13,489 nt of DNA, taken from UBA2402 sp037139735 (lineage in GTDB: Bacteria; Planctomycetota; Phycisphaerae; Phycisphaerales; UBA1924). Shown one piece after another: positions 6,579 to 13,489 of this stretch. Numbering within the stretch: position 1 is the stretch's first letter; every line of letters begins with the position of its first letter. The DNA is taken from assembly GCA_037139735.1 (NCBI GenBank), contig JBAXFU010000087.1:1-13489 (forward strand). Reading direction: 5' to 3'. The position numbers and the translations under genes are program-made. The notes beneath the pieces are model-generated. The model saw only the letters and a list, made by a program, of their open reading frames with translations, had not been told where the DNA came from and searched no databases.

Positions 6579-6728
6579 CGCGCGTTCCTGATCGCGAATC
6601 AACGCCGCCTCCCGCCTTAGCCCCCTGCGAGTGCGAGCCCGGGGCGGCGGGGTCCGGTGCGAGATGATGCGTTTGAGTGGCCCTTCGCCGCACGCCCGCG
6701 ACCTTCTCCCGTCGCGAAGGGATTCCCC
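6579..6728. other. convergent intergenic region with inverted repeats
   Basis: This 150-base stretch lies between the 3' ends of obg and the leftward methyltransferase gene. It holds an 8-bp inverted repeat, CCCTTCGC at 6681-6688 and GCGAAGGG at 6714-6721, and a competing 6-bp stem (6697-6702 with 6711-6716). GCCCC at 6620-6624 and GGGGC at 6641-6645 could also pair. None is followed by a T run on either strand, so these are at best weak or Rho-assisted termination sites. I see no gene. Confidence 0.35.
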
Positions 6729-7355
6729 TCACGCCTTCCTCGCCACCACGTGAAACAGGTGGTGATGCTTCGTCGATCCCATCGCGTCGCTCCCATCCTT
6801 CTCCACCTCGTCGCATCGCTCGATCACGAAGCCGTCAAAGAGACGCAGCATCGCCTCGCGCGTGAAGTGGCTCGCGGGCCGCACGCTCGCCCATTCGTCG
6901 CGGTCGCCGAAGATCTGCCCGGCGAACCGGCCGCCGGGGCCCAGCATGCCCCGCAGCCGCGACCACAGCGCGGGAAACGCCCCGGGGTCGCAGAAGGGCA
7001 ACGCGAAACTCGCGTTCACCAGGTCCACCCGCGCGGGCAACAGCGTCGACGTCGCCGCCTCCTCCATCGTCAACTGGTGCAACTCCAACCTCGCCGTCTG
7101 CGACGGCTCGATCCGCGCCCGCAGCCGCTCCAGCCCGTCCGCCGACGCGTCGAAGGCCACCACTCGCCATCCTCGCCGGAGCAACTCCCGCACGTCCCGC
7201 CCCTCGCCGCACGCCACGTCGAGGGCCAAGGGCGGCAACGCCGGATCGACCGGCCCGTGGGAATCAATAGCCGACAAGAGCGTCTCGCGTGCGCCCGAAT
7301 CGCCGACGAAGTCGAAGTACAAGGGCCAGTCGCGTTGATAGTCCGCCCCGATCAT
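6729..7355 (-). CDS. class I SAM-dependent methyltransferase
   Basis: This 208-residue protein on the minus strand has the Rossmann-like fold of small class I methyltransferases. Motif I is L-D-V-A-C-G-E-G (45-52), the SAM glycine loop; the acidic residue after strand 2 is Asp69 (V-A-F-D-A-S); V-D-L-V-N-A-S-F (110-117) and G-P-G-G-R-F (139-144) form the later core. The N-terminus D-Y-Q-R-D-W-P-L-Y-F is typical of a substrate cap region. I chose the ATG at 7355 because the longer frame, open to 7559, overlaps the divergent UbiD gene and has no family character. The C-terminus is His-rich (K-H-H-H-L-F-H-V). The substrate cannot be predicted; TehB-like small-molecule methylation is one possibility. 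Start codons of this gene and the decarboxylase are separated by only 43 bases, so control may be linked. No Shine-Dalgarno site is seen. Confidence 0.85.
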   Translation of the reverse strand: MIGADYQRDWPLYFDFVGDSGARETLLSAIDSHGPVDPALPPLALDVACGEGRDVRELLRRGWRVVAFDASADGLERLRARIEPSQTARLELHQLTMEEAATSTLLPARVDLVNASFALPFCDPGAFPALWSRLRGMLGPGGRFAGQIFGDRDEWASVRPASHFTREAMLRLFDGFVIERCDEVEKDGSDAMGSTKHHHLFHVVARKA

Positions 7356-7398
7356 GACGCAAGGTAGGGCCCGCCCCTCCACGGAGTACCATCCGCCG
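7356..7398. promoter_or_regulatory. 43-base divergent spacer between methyltransferase and UbiD genes
   Basis: The start codons of two divergent genes face away from this very short spacer. Any promoters must overlap each other or the opposite coding regions, or the transcripts are nearly leaderless. GGAG at 7383-7386 is 12 bases from the UbiD ATG, longer than the usual spacing. A GGGCCC palindrome lies at 7368-7373. No clear -35/-10 pair was found. Confidence 0.4.
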
Positions 7399-9108
7399 AT
7401 GTACGAGAACACCCAGGACTTCATCGCCGCCCTTGCCGCCGCCGGCGAACTCCAACGCGTCCGCGCGGCCGTCTCCCCCGTTCTCGAGATCGCCGAGATC
7501 GCCGATCGCGTCAGCAAGTCCCCTGCCCCAAACCTCCCCAGCGACGCCGCCCGTCGCACCGACCCTCGCTTCCATCACTTCGGCGGCAAGGCCCTCCTCT
7601 TCGAGAACGTCCAGGGCGCCGACTTCCCCGTGCTCATCAACGCCTGGGGCAGCTACCGCCGCATGGAGATGGCCCTGGGTTGCAACGACGCCGGTCCCGG
7701 GCTTGCCGCCGGGCACACGCCCGGCGGCTTCGAGGCCCTGGGCGACAAGATCGGCCGGCTCGTCAAGCCCGAGCCCCCGCCCACGCTCCTCGCCAAGCTC
7801 CAGAAGATCCCCGAACTCATGCAGCTCGCCTCGCTGCCTCCCAAGAGGGTCCGCAGCGGCATCTGCCAAGAGGTCGTCATCCCGCAGGAGAAGGTCGACC
7901 TCACCCGCCTGCCCATCCTCCGCTGCTGGCCCCACGACGGCGACTTCGCCTCCTTGGGCTATCCCGCCAACGTCAACGCCGGCATCGACGGTCTGGGCAG
8001 CGGTCCCGAGTGGGACGCCACCTTCCGCGGCCGCTACATCACGCTGGGCACCATCCACACCATTCATGCCGACGACGTGGGCAACCCCACGCCGCCGAGC
8101 CGCAACATCGGCATGTACCGCGTGCAGCTCTTCGGCAAGCGTCACCTCAGCATGCACTGGCACATGCACCACGACGGCGCACGCCACTGGCGAAGCTGGA
8201 AGGCCAAGGGCGAGCGGATGCCCGTGGCCATCGCGCTGGGCGGCGAGAGCGTGATGCCCTATGCCGCCACTGCGCCCATGCCCCCCGGCATCAGCGAGAT
8301 GCTCCTGGCGGGCTTCCTCAACCGCGGGGGCATCCCCCTAGTCGATTGCCGCACAGTGCCCCTGAGCGTGCCCGCCAACAGCGAGATCGTCATCGAGGGG
8401 TACGTGAGCGATCAGGCCGGCCTCATCGGCTTCGACCCGCGCGTCCCCGGCTCCTCGCTCGGTCCCGGCGCGGTCTTCGAAGGGCCCTTCGGCGATCACA
8501 CCGGCTTCTACTCGCTGCCCGACCGCTACCCGCTCCTCGAGGTCACGGCGATCACGCACCGTCGCAACGCCGTGTATCCCACGACCATCGTCGGCTTGCC
8601 CCCGCAGGAGGATTACTACCTGGGCAAGGCCACCGAGCGGCTCTTCCTCCCGCTGCTTCGCACGCTCATCCACGACATCATCGATTACGACCTGCCGATG
8701 TTCGGCGCGTTCCACAACTGCGTCTTCGTCAAGATCCGCAAGGAGTATCCCCTCCAGGCCCGCCGCGTCATGCACTCGATCTGGGGCGCGGGGCAGATGG
8801 CTTGGACGAAGATGATCGTCGTCGTCGATCACGACGTCGACGTCCACGATCAGGACGCCGTGCTCTTCCACTTGTGCGCCAACTGCGATCCCGGCCGCGA
8901 CGTCGAGGTCGTCAACGGGCCCCTCGACATTCTCGACCATGCCGCCCCCAGGCTGGGCGCGGGCCACAAGATCGGCTTCGACGCCACCCGCAAGATTCCC
9001 GGCGAGGAAGTGGGGGGCAACCCGGTCCGCACCTGGCCCCCGATCATCGCCATGGATCAGGCCGTCAAGGATCGCGTCGCCGCCCGGTGGCGCGAGTTGA
9101 TGGGCTGA
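7399..9108 (+). CDS. UbiD-family prenylated-FMN-dependent decarboxylase
   Basis: This 569-residue protein matches the UbiD family, which reversibly decarboxylates aromatic or unsaturated acids using prenylated FMN and a metal ion. The N-terminal part has F-E-N-V-Q-G and P-V-L-I-N-A-W-G-S (68-85). N-I-G-M-Y-R gives Asn236 and Arg241, spaced like the metal and catalytic residues of fungal Fdc1 and bacterial UbiD. A His cluster (253-258), I-S-E with Glu300, E-I-V-I-E-G (329-334) and E-G-P-F-G-D-H-T-G-F-Y (361-371) complete the site. It is longer than many UbiD proteins. I chose the ATG at 7399; an upstream in-frame ATG at 7354 would overlap the divergent gene. Roles could include quinone biosynthesis (ubiquinone or futalosine-type menaquinone) or breakdown of aromatic acids. 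No UbiX gene, which would make the cofactor, is visible here. A solute-binding protein gene follows after 52 bases. Confidence 0.92.
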   Translation: MYENTQDFIAALAAAGELQRVRAAVSPVLEIAEIADRVSKSPAPNLPSDAARRTDPRFHHFGGKALLFENVQGADFPVLINAWGSYRRMEMALGCNDAGPGLAAGHTPGGFEALGDKIGRLVKPEPPPTLLAKLQKIPELMQLASLPPKRVRSGICQEVVIPQEKVDLTRLPILRCWPHDGDFASLGYPANVNAGIDGLGSGPEWDATFRGRYITLGTIHTIHADDVGNPTPPSRNIGMYRVQLFGKRHLSMHWHMHHDGARHWRSWKAKGERMPVAIALGGESVMPYAATAPMPPGISEMLLAGFLNRGGIPLVDCRTVPLSVPANSEIVIEGYVSDQAGLIGFDPRVPGSSLGPGAVFEGPFGDHTGFYSLPDRYPLLEVTAITHRRNAVYPTTIVGLPPQEDYYLGKATERLFLPLLRTLIHDIIDYDLPMFGAFHNCVFVKIRKEYPLQARRVMHSIWGAGQMAWTKMIVVVDHDVDVHDQDAVLFHLCANCDPGRDVEVVNGPLDILDHAAPRLGAGHKIGFDATRKIPGEEVGGNPVRTWPPIIAMDQAVKDRVAARWRELMG

Positions 9109-9160
9109 GCGGCCGTTCCGAGGCGGCGGGTGGCGACAGGCCCCGCGTACCCTCCGCCCG

Positions 9161-10993
9161 ATGCTCTCCCGCATCCTCATCATCGGTCTCTTGGCGCTGA
9201 TCATCGGCGTCCCATTCCTCATGCGCCCCCAGGAGGTCAGGATGGAGGCGGTGGGGCCCGAAGGGACCCTGGTGGTGGTCACGCCGCACGTGCCGCAGAT
9301 CCAGCAGGAGTTCAGCCAGGCGTTCGACCGCTGGCACCGCCGGGTGCACGGCACGCCCGTGCGGATCGACTGGCGTCAGCCGGGCGCCACCAGCGAGATC
9401 ATCAAGCAGTTGGCGGCTCAGTACTCCTCGCGGTGCGCCAAGGTGGTGGAGCAGTGGGCCGCCGCCAACTCCGAGCGACTGGCCGCTCCGACGCTGGATC
9501 TGGCGAGCGAGTTCCCGCCCGGCAGCGTCGCCTTCGACGTGATGTTCGGGGGCGGGTCCTTCGACCACGGACGTCTCAAGGACGTCAACACGGGGTCGTA
9601 CTGGTTCCGGCCCTTCCGGGACCGGGCCGCGGCGGAGGTGCTGGTCCGCACCAAGGGGCCCGTCGAACCGGCCGTCATCGTCAACGAACGTCAACTCATC
9701 GCCACGGTCGGCCTTGAGGGAAGTTCGGCGATGGTGCTCCGCATCCCGCTGGGCGCGATGCTCGATCAGGCGGCGGCGTTGGCCGCCATCGCCGAGGCCT
9801 CGAAGCAGACTCCGCCCGGCGAGGCCCGGGTGCGTCTTGACCTCTCGCAACTCGAACGTCAGGCGGGCGTCTCCATCTCCGTGCCCGCGGGGTTCGAGCA
9901 GTCCCGCCTCGACGCGTGGTACGGCCCCAACACGCTCGGCGCCGGCATGCTCTACGACCCGCAGCAGCACTGGCTCGGCACGGCCATCAGCGGCTTTGGC
10001 ATCGTCTACAGCAAGGACGTGCTCGCCCGGCTCGGCGTGGACCCGCCCAAGAGCTTCGAGGATCTCGCCGATTGGCGGCTCGCGGGCTGGCTCGTCTTCG
10101 CCGACCCCCGCCAATCCGGTTCGGTGGCCACCTCCATCGACGCCGTGCTGAGTTACTACGGGTGGGAGAAGGGGTGGAAGGTGCTGCGGGAGATGTGCGC
10201 CAACACCCGCTATTACACCAACTCGGCCCCCAAGCCACCCATCGACGTGAGTCAAGGCGAAGCCGCGGCGGGCTTGTGCATCGACTTCTACGGCCGCAAC
10301 CAGAGCCAGGCGGTGCTGCCGCCGGGCGAGACGGACGCCTCGAAGAGCCGCGTGGGCTACGTCGATCCCAAGGGCGCGACCTACATGGACGCCGACCCGA
10401 TCTCGATCCTCCGGGGCGGCTCCAATCCGGCGTTGGCCAGGCGGTTCGTCGAGTTCACGCTCACGGAGGAGGCCCAGTCGCTCTGGCAGTTCCCCTCCAA
10501 GCGCGACCCGGCCGCGGCCTCCAACCCGGTCGGCGAGGCCGGGGTGCCGATGGGCCCCGATCATCACGAGTTGCGGCGAATGCCGGTGCGACGGGTGATG
10601 TACGAGAAGCACCTGGCCCACATGATCGACCGCGTCGATCCCTTCCAGATCGCCAGCACCACCAAGCCCGCGGGTTGGCGGAGCACCATCGGGGTCATGA
10701 TGGGGTGCTTTGGCATCGAGACGGCCGACCTGCAGGTTCGGGCATGGAAGGCCCTGAACGCGGCCCGTCGCACCCCTGGTTTCGACGCGTCGAGGCTCGC
10801 GGAGATGGAGGAGCGGTTCTACGCCTGGCCCACGACGATCATGCCCGACGGCAAGGAGTTGCCCTTCCGCCCCGAGCACGTGAAGGCGATCACGGGCGCG
10901 TGGAAGGACGCGGTCTTCCGCGGGCGGTGCGAGGTGCGGTACTTCGAGTTCTTCTCGGCCCAGTACCGGCGGGTGATCGAGTTGGGATCATGA
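9161..10993 (+). CDS. membrane-anchored, enlarged ABC transporter solute-binding protein
   Basis: This 610-residue protein has an N-terminal hydrophobic segment (about 4-21, I-L-I-I-G-L-L-A-L-I-I-G) with no lipobox cysteine, so it is either anchored by this helix or cleaved. The next strand (T-L-V-V-V-T-P-H) and the later segment G-F-G-I-V-Y-S-K-D-V-L near 278, followed by P-K-S-F-E-D-L-A-D-W, match extracellular solute-binding proteins of the iron/thiamine/polyamine type. D-P-R-Q-S-G-S and A-R-R-F-V-E-F-T-L-T-E-E-A-Q also fit that fold. It is well above the usual length of about 330-380: extra sequence lies between about 90 and 255, and a C-terminal extension of about 130 residues follows about 475. 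No permease or ATPase gene is adjacent downstream, so it is an orphan within this view. It could bind a ligand for a distant transporter or act as a sensor. It starts 52 bases after the UbiD gene and may share its transcript. Confidence 0.78.
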   Translation: MLSRILIIGLLALIIGVPFLMRPQEVRMEAVGPEGTLVVVTPHVPQIQQEFSQAFDRWHRRVHGTPVRIDWRQPGATSEIIKQLAAQYSSRCAKVVEQWAAANSERLAAPTLDLASEFPPGSVAFDVMFGGGSFDHGRLKDVNTGSYWFRPFRDRAAAEVLVRTKGPVEPAVIVNERQLIATVGLEGSSAMVLRIPLGAMLDQAAALAAIAEASKQTPPGEARVRLDLSQLERQAGVSISVPAGFEQSRLDAWYGPNTLGAGMLYDPQQHWLGTAISGFGIVYSKDVLARLGVDPPKSFEDLADWRLAGWLVFADPRQSGSVATSIDAVLSYYGWEKGWKVLREMCANTRYYTNSAPKPPIDVSQGEAAAGLCIDFYGRNQSQAVLPPGETDASKSRVGYVDPKGATYMDADPISILRGGSNPALARRFVEFTLTEEAQSLWQFPSKRDPAAASNPVGEAGVPMGPDHHELRRMPVRRVMYEKHLAHMIDRVDPFQIASTTKPAGWRSTIGVMMGCFGIETADLQVRAWKALNAARRTPGFDASRLAEMEERFYAWPTTIMPDGKELPFRPEHVKAITGAWKDAVFRGRCEVRYFEFFSAQYRRVIELGS

Positions 10994-11045
10994 CCGCGCC
11001 GGGGCGTGTCGCGACCGCACATGGGACAACCGGAGATTGACCCCC

Positions 11046-11068
11046 AAGCCGCCAAAAACCGGCTTTGT
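11046..11068 (+). terminator. possible weak intrinsic terminator after the solute-binding protein gene
   Basis: A 6-bp stem, AAGCCG with CGGCTT, encloses the 8-base loop CCAAAAAC and runs into TTTGTT, 53 bases after the stop codon. The stem is short and the T run is broken by a G, so efficiency would be low. It is the best candidate in this interval. Confidence 0.3.
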
Positions 11069-11109
11069 TCGCATGATGATCGGGTCGGTTGGAGGACCGG
11101 CGGCGGGGG

Positions 11110-11135
11110 TCGTCCGGTAGGATGAATCCGGACGA
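11110..11135 (+). repeat. 8-bp inverted repeat in the leader of the surface-protein gene
   Basis: TCGTCCGG at 11110-11117 is matched by CCGGACGA at 11128-11135 across a 10-base loop. No T run follows. It could be an RNA hairpin in the leader or a protein binding site. A repeat of this size is expected a few times by chance in a window this long, though less often within this short interval. Confidence 0.3.
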
Positions 11136-11400
11136 ACGGCCCTGCGTAGCGGCCGCTCGGGCGGGGCTCGCCGGGAACGCGCGTTCGTGTTCCGGGCGGG
11201 GTCCGAAGTTTGGGTGGACGCGTGCCTCTGGCCCACGACCGGGGTACTCTCTGCCCTTGCTCCCTCGCGACGGCGGGCCGTTATGGGCCGCGCGCGGGGG
11301 CTGGATCGAGGGGGAAAGACCACGGGTTCGGCACAGGCCGGATCGGTGCGGGAAGTCTCATCCGGTCGGCGCGTCGAGCGTCGGCCTTTGCAGGTGCGTC

Positions 11401-11405
11401 AGGAG
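11401..11405 (+). promoter_or_regulatory. ribosome binding site AGGAG for the large surface protein
   Basis: AGGAG lies 6 bases before the ATG at 11412, an ideal spacing. It fixes the start of a reading frame that has no stop codon in this window. Confidence 0.8.
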
Positions 11406-11411
11406 AATCGA

Positions 11412-13489
11412 ATGGGTCGCTCGAACAACATCAACCGCCCCTTTGTCCGCACGAGCCGCCTCGCCCAGTCGAAGGGCGAGGGCGTGGCCGGGCTTCGCGC
11501 CCGCGCCGGGATGACCGAGCGGCCCTCGGTCGAGCAACTCGAGCGTCGCCAGATGCTCTTCTCCCTGACGATCTCGGCCGACAGCGTCGACCCGAACACC
11601 GGGCTGGGGTCGGCCAACGCCTTCTTCCACTACTACGTGCCCTATCTGGCGACGACGCAGACCTTCACCGACGTGCCGGCGCAGACGCAGACCGAGGGCT
11701 TTGATCAGGAGAACTACGGCCCCATCGGCAGCGGCCGCGTCTTCGCGCAGTCGGGTCTCGAGTTCCGCCACAACGTCAATCCGGCCGGTGACATCCGGGT
11801 CGCGGCCAACCCCGCCACGCAGGACAACAACGCCAGGTACGTCCGCGTCGACCTCAACGAGACCGGCGAGTACTTTGCGCTGCGATTCCGCGCCGACGGC
11901 ACCGACCCCCAGGCGCCGCGGATCGCGGTGCGTTCGTGCTCCTTCGCCGTGGCGGGAGACCCCGTCACGGTGGGCGGCGACAACACGGGTCTGCTCTTCA
12001 ACTTCCTGCGGGCCGACCTGTATCTCAACAACCAGGTCATCGCCTCGTACACCGGCAACCAGCTGCGTGCGCTCGTGGTGGACGGCACCCCGGGCGGCAG
12101 CCCCACGGGCGTCGGCAACTTCCGCGTGCAGGCGCCCGCCGCGACGCCCGCGTTCGACGAGCTTCGCTTCACGATGCTGACGCCCCCGGCCCCGGGTTCG
12201 GTCCGCACGCCCTTCGTCATCGACGACGTGTCCTTCGATCGCACGCCCAACAAGTACGGCGGGCTGATGGACTCTCGCGCCTTTGGCGCGGCGGTGGCCC
12301 TCACCGGCCCCGTGGGCGCAACCGTCAGCTTCTTCGACCTCTACGGCCGCGACATGCTCGGCACGCTCGCGGGCATCCCCGCCGGCAACTCGCAGGTCAG
12401 CCCCGGCGACCTCGACGACAACGGCGTTCCCGATCGCAACGACGGCATCGGCCGCATCCGCTTCAGCGGCACCGACTCTCGTACCTCCTTCATCATGCTC
12501 GGCGGCGAGTTGGGCACCGCCACCGAGCGGCCCGACGCCTTTGACGCCAACGCGCTGATTCCTCGCGTCTTCTGGGACGGCGCCTACACGCTGACGCTCA
12601 AGGACGATCTCAAGGGCCTCTACGACGACTTCGAGACGGCGGGCTTCGGCTTTGCCGCCGACCGTCGCAACACGCAGGTGGTGATCACCGGCATGCCTCC
12701 GGGCAGCGGCTCGGTGGTGGTGGGCTCACCTTTCGTCCGTGACAACGCCAGCGCCCAGACGTACAACCCCGAGGGATTCGCCCAGCAGAACGGGCAGGCC
12801 ATCCGAACCGTCACGACGGGCTTCACCCGCACCGACCAAGGCTTCTTCCTCGAGGATGGCAGTTCGATCGGCAGCGTGACCGTCAACGGCATGGTCTTCG
12901 GCGCGTCGAAGTTCAACGGCTTTGGCGATCGTTTCTCGGTGGGCAACCTGACTGGGACGCTCACGGTCGCTGGTGACCTGGGGTCGCTGGTGGTCGCCGC
13001 GGACGCGGGCATCTGGTCGCCTGATCCCAACTTCGCCTTCCAGGACGGCACGCCGATCGATCAGAACAACAAGACCAACGCCCTGGCGGTCGTCGGTCGC
13101 ACGGTGGGTCAGGTGCTCATCGGCGGCCGCAGCCAGCTCGACGTGACGGTGGTGGGTGACCTGAGCTCCCCGAGCACCAAGCCCCAGCGCGACAGCTCGG
13201 TCTACTACGAGCTCGAGGCCTATTCGGGCGCGGCGCCCGGCGCGGGCAAGGCCGTCGGTCTCTCGCAGGCGGCCTCCAACGTCACCCTCAACGCGCAGAC
13301 GTCGAGCAACCTCGGCCGCACCGGCGGCCAGCCGGTGGTCTTCGGCGACAACTTCTTCCGCAACGACTCGATCCTGTCGGCCGAGATCATCAACAGCCAG
13401 TCGGCCGGCGTTCGCATCAAGGGCGAACTCAGCCAGCAGGACCCCTTCAACGGCGAGGACGAGGCCGACGTCTACGGCTTCGCCGTGAC
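11412..13489 (+). CDS. large secreted surface protein with LEPR-like N-terminal motif, truncated at the right edge
   Basis: The frame stays open from the ATG at 11412 to the window edge: at least 692 codons, with no stop found on direct translation. The first 39 residues are basic and polar, followed by V-E-Q-L-E-R-R-Q-M-L-F-S (40-51). This closely resembles the L-E-P-R-x-L-L element near the N-terminus of many very large planctomycetal exported proteins, with Arg in place of Pro. The rest is beta-rich, Gly/Asn/Asp/Thr-rich and almost free of Cys. P-F-V-I-D-D-V-S-F-D near 270 is typical of a jelly-roll carbohydrate- or surface-associated domain. D-L-D-D-N-G-V-P-D-R-N-D-G (333-345) is an EF-hand/dockerin-like calcium loop. 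Later segments such as L-T-G-T-L-T-V-A-G-D-L-G-S-L resemble repeats of beta-helix or adhesin proteins. A role in surface structure, adhesion or polymer binding is inferred. The C-terminal anchor lies outside the window. Confidence 0.85.
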   Translation, partial: MGRSNNINRPFVRTSRLAQSKGEGVAGLRARAGMTERPSVEQLERRQMLFSLTISADSVDPNTGLGSANAFFHYYVPYLATTQTFTDVPAQTQTEGFDQENYGPIGSGRVFAQSGLEFRHNVNPAGDIRVAANPATQDNNARYVRVDLNETGEYFALRFRADGTDPQAPRIAVRSCSFAVAGDPVTVGGDNTGLLFNFLRADLYLNNQVIASYTGNQLRALVVDGTPGGSPTGVGNFRVQAPAATPAFDELRFTMLTPPAPGSVRTPFVIDDVSFDRTPNKYGGLMDSRAFGAAVALTGPVGATVSFFDLYGRDMLGTLAGIPAGNSQVSPGDLDDNGVPDRNDGIGRIRFSGTDSRTSFIMLGGELGTATERPDAFDANALIPRVFWDGAYTLTLKDDLKGLYDDFETAGFGFAADRRNTQVVITGMPPGSGSVVVGSPFVRDNASAQTYNPEGFAQQNGQAIRTVTTGFTRTDQGFFLEDGSSIGSVTVNGMVFGASKFNGFGDRFSVGNLTGTLTVAGDLGSLVVAADAGIWSPDPNFAFQDGTPIDQNNKTNALAVVGRTVGQVLIGGRSQLDVTVVGDLSSPSTKPQRDSSVYYELEAYSGAAPGAGKAVGLSQAASNVTLNAQTSSNLGRTGGQPVVFGDNFFRNDSILSAEIINSQSAGVRIKGELSQQDPFNGEDEADVYGFAV

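Larger units (their letters stand above)
10994..11411. other. 418-base non-coding leader with inverted repeats
   Basis: No convincing gene is present; open frames here lack coding character. Near the left end AAGCCG (11046-11051) pairs with CGGCTT (11060-11065) around a loop containing five A residues and is followed by TGTT, a possible weak terminator for the solute-binding protein gene. Further on are an 8-bp inverted repeat (11110-11117 with 11128-11135) and a 12-base perfect palindrome (11175-11186). The region ends in a strong ribosome binding site. It probably carries the promoter and a long 5' leader of the surface-protein gene, but no clear -35/-10 pair was found. Confidence 0.5.

Noticed and set aside
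5556..6602. A 348-codon minus-strand frame opposite obg
   Set aside because: Obg on the plus strand is unambiguous, and the antisense translation is acidic, low-complexity and unrecognisable.
7356..7559. Longer N-terminus for the methyltransferase up to 7559
   Set aside because: The extra 68 codons overlap the UbiD coding region in antisense and carry no methyltransferase character.
9065..10879. A 604-codon minus-strand frame opposite the solute-binding protein gene
   Set aside because: The plus-strand frame has a hydrophobic anchor and binding-protein motifs; the antisense one is rich in Arg, Gly, His, Asp and Val without any pattern.
10990..11040. A 16-codon frame overlapping the solute-binding protein stop in an ATGA arrangement
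   Set aside because: The overlap is typical of coupled genes, but the peptide is tiny and unremarkable and no Shine-Dalgarno site stands out. It is more likely chance.
11175..11186. Perfect 12-base palindrome GAACGCGCGTTC as an operator
   Set aside because: Palindromes of this size are expected about three times in 13.5 kb by chance, and it has no second copy nearby that I saw. It is noted only as part of the leader.
1..13489. Mobile element, CRISPR, defence system, tRNA or rRNA
   Set aside because: I found no transposase, recombinase, direct-repeat array, cloverleaf-like sequence, or abrupt change in base composition that would support any of these.

Overview
The window looks like chromosomal DNA of a GC-rich bacterium, most likely a planctomycete and possibly a member of the Phycisphaerae. 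This is inference. It rests on strong G/C bias at third codon positions, weak or absent Shine-Dalgarno sites before many genes, a large exported protein with an N-terminal L-E-R-R-x-M-L motif resembling the planctomycetal LEPR-type surface-protein leader, a DUF11 lipoprotein, and many exported enzymes. I saw no rRNA, tRNA, CRISPR array, insertion sequence, integrase or phage gene.

Left part (1-2990): a possible gene fragment runs leftward off the edge. It is followed by three closely spaced rightward genes: an exported SGNH/GDSL hydrolase (151-1035), a Tat-type lipoprotein of the sugar isomerase/epimerase TIM-barrel superfamily (1061-2008), and a plant-type ferredoxin-NADP+ reductase (2040-2990). 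Gaps of 25 and 31 bases suggest one transcript. The first two fit carbohydrate or ester breakdown outside the cytoplasm; the reductase is cytoplasmic and has no obvious metabolic link to them.

Middle (2991-6578): a 260-base leader precedes a four-repeat DUF11 lipoprotein with paired cysteines (3251-4876), ended by a textbook intrinsic terminator (15-bp perfect stem plus a T run). Next come a PilZ-domain c-di-GMP receptor (5098-5514) and the conserved ribosome-associated GTPase Obg (5568-6578), which starts with GTG.

Right part (6579-13489): a leftward class I methyltransferase (7355-6729) and a rightward UbiD-family decarboxylase (7399-9108) diverge from a 43-base spacer. A membrane-anchored, oversized and apparently orphan ABC-type solute-binding protein (9161-10993) follows. 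After a 418-base non-coding leader with inverted repeats, a very large secreted surface protein begins at 11412 behind a strong ribosome binding site and stays open to the right edge (at least 692 codons).

Overall this is a housekeeping and cell-envelope neighbourhood. I found no clear evidence of a new defence, mobile or biosynthetic system. The points most worth a second look are the cysteine-bearing DUF11 lipoprotein, the altered NADP-phosphate site of the reductase, the enlarged orphan binding protein, and the truncated surface protein with its long leader.
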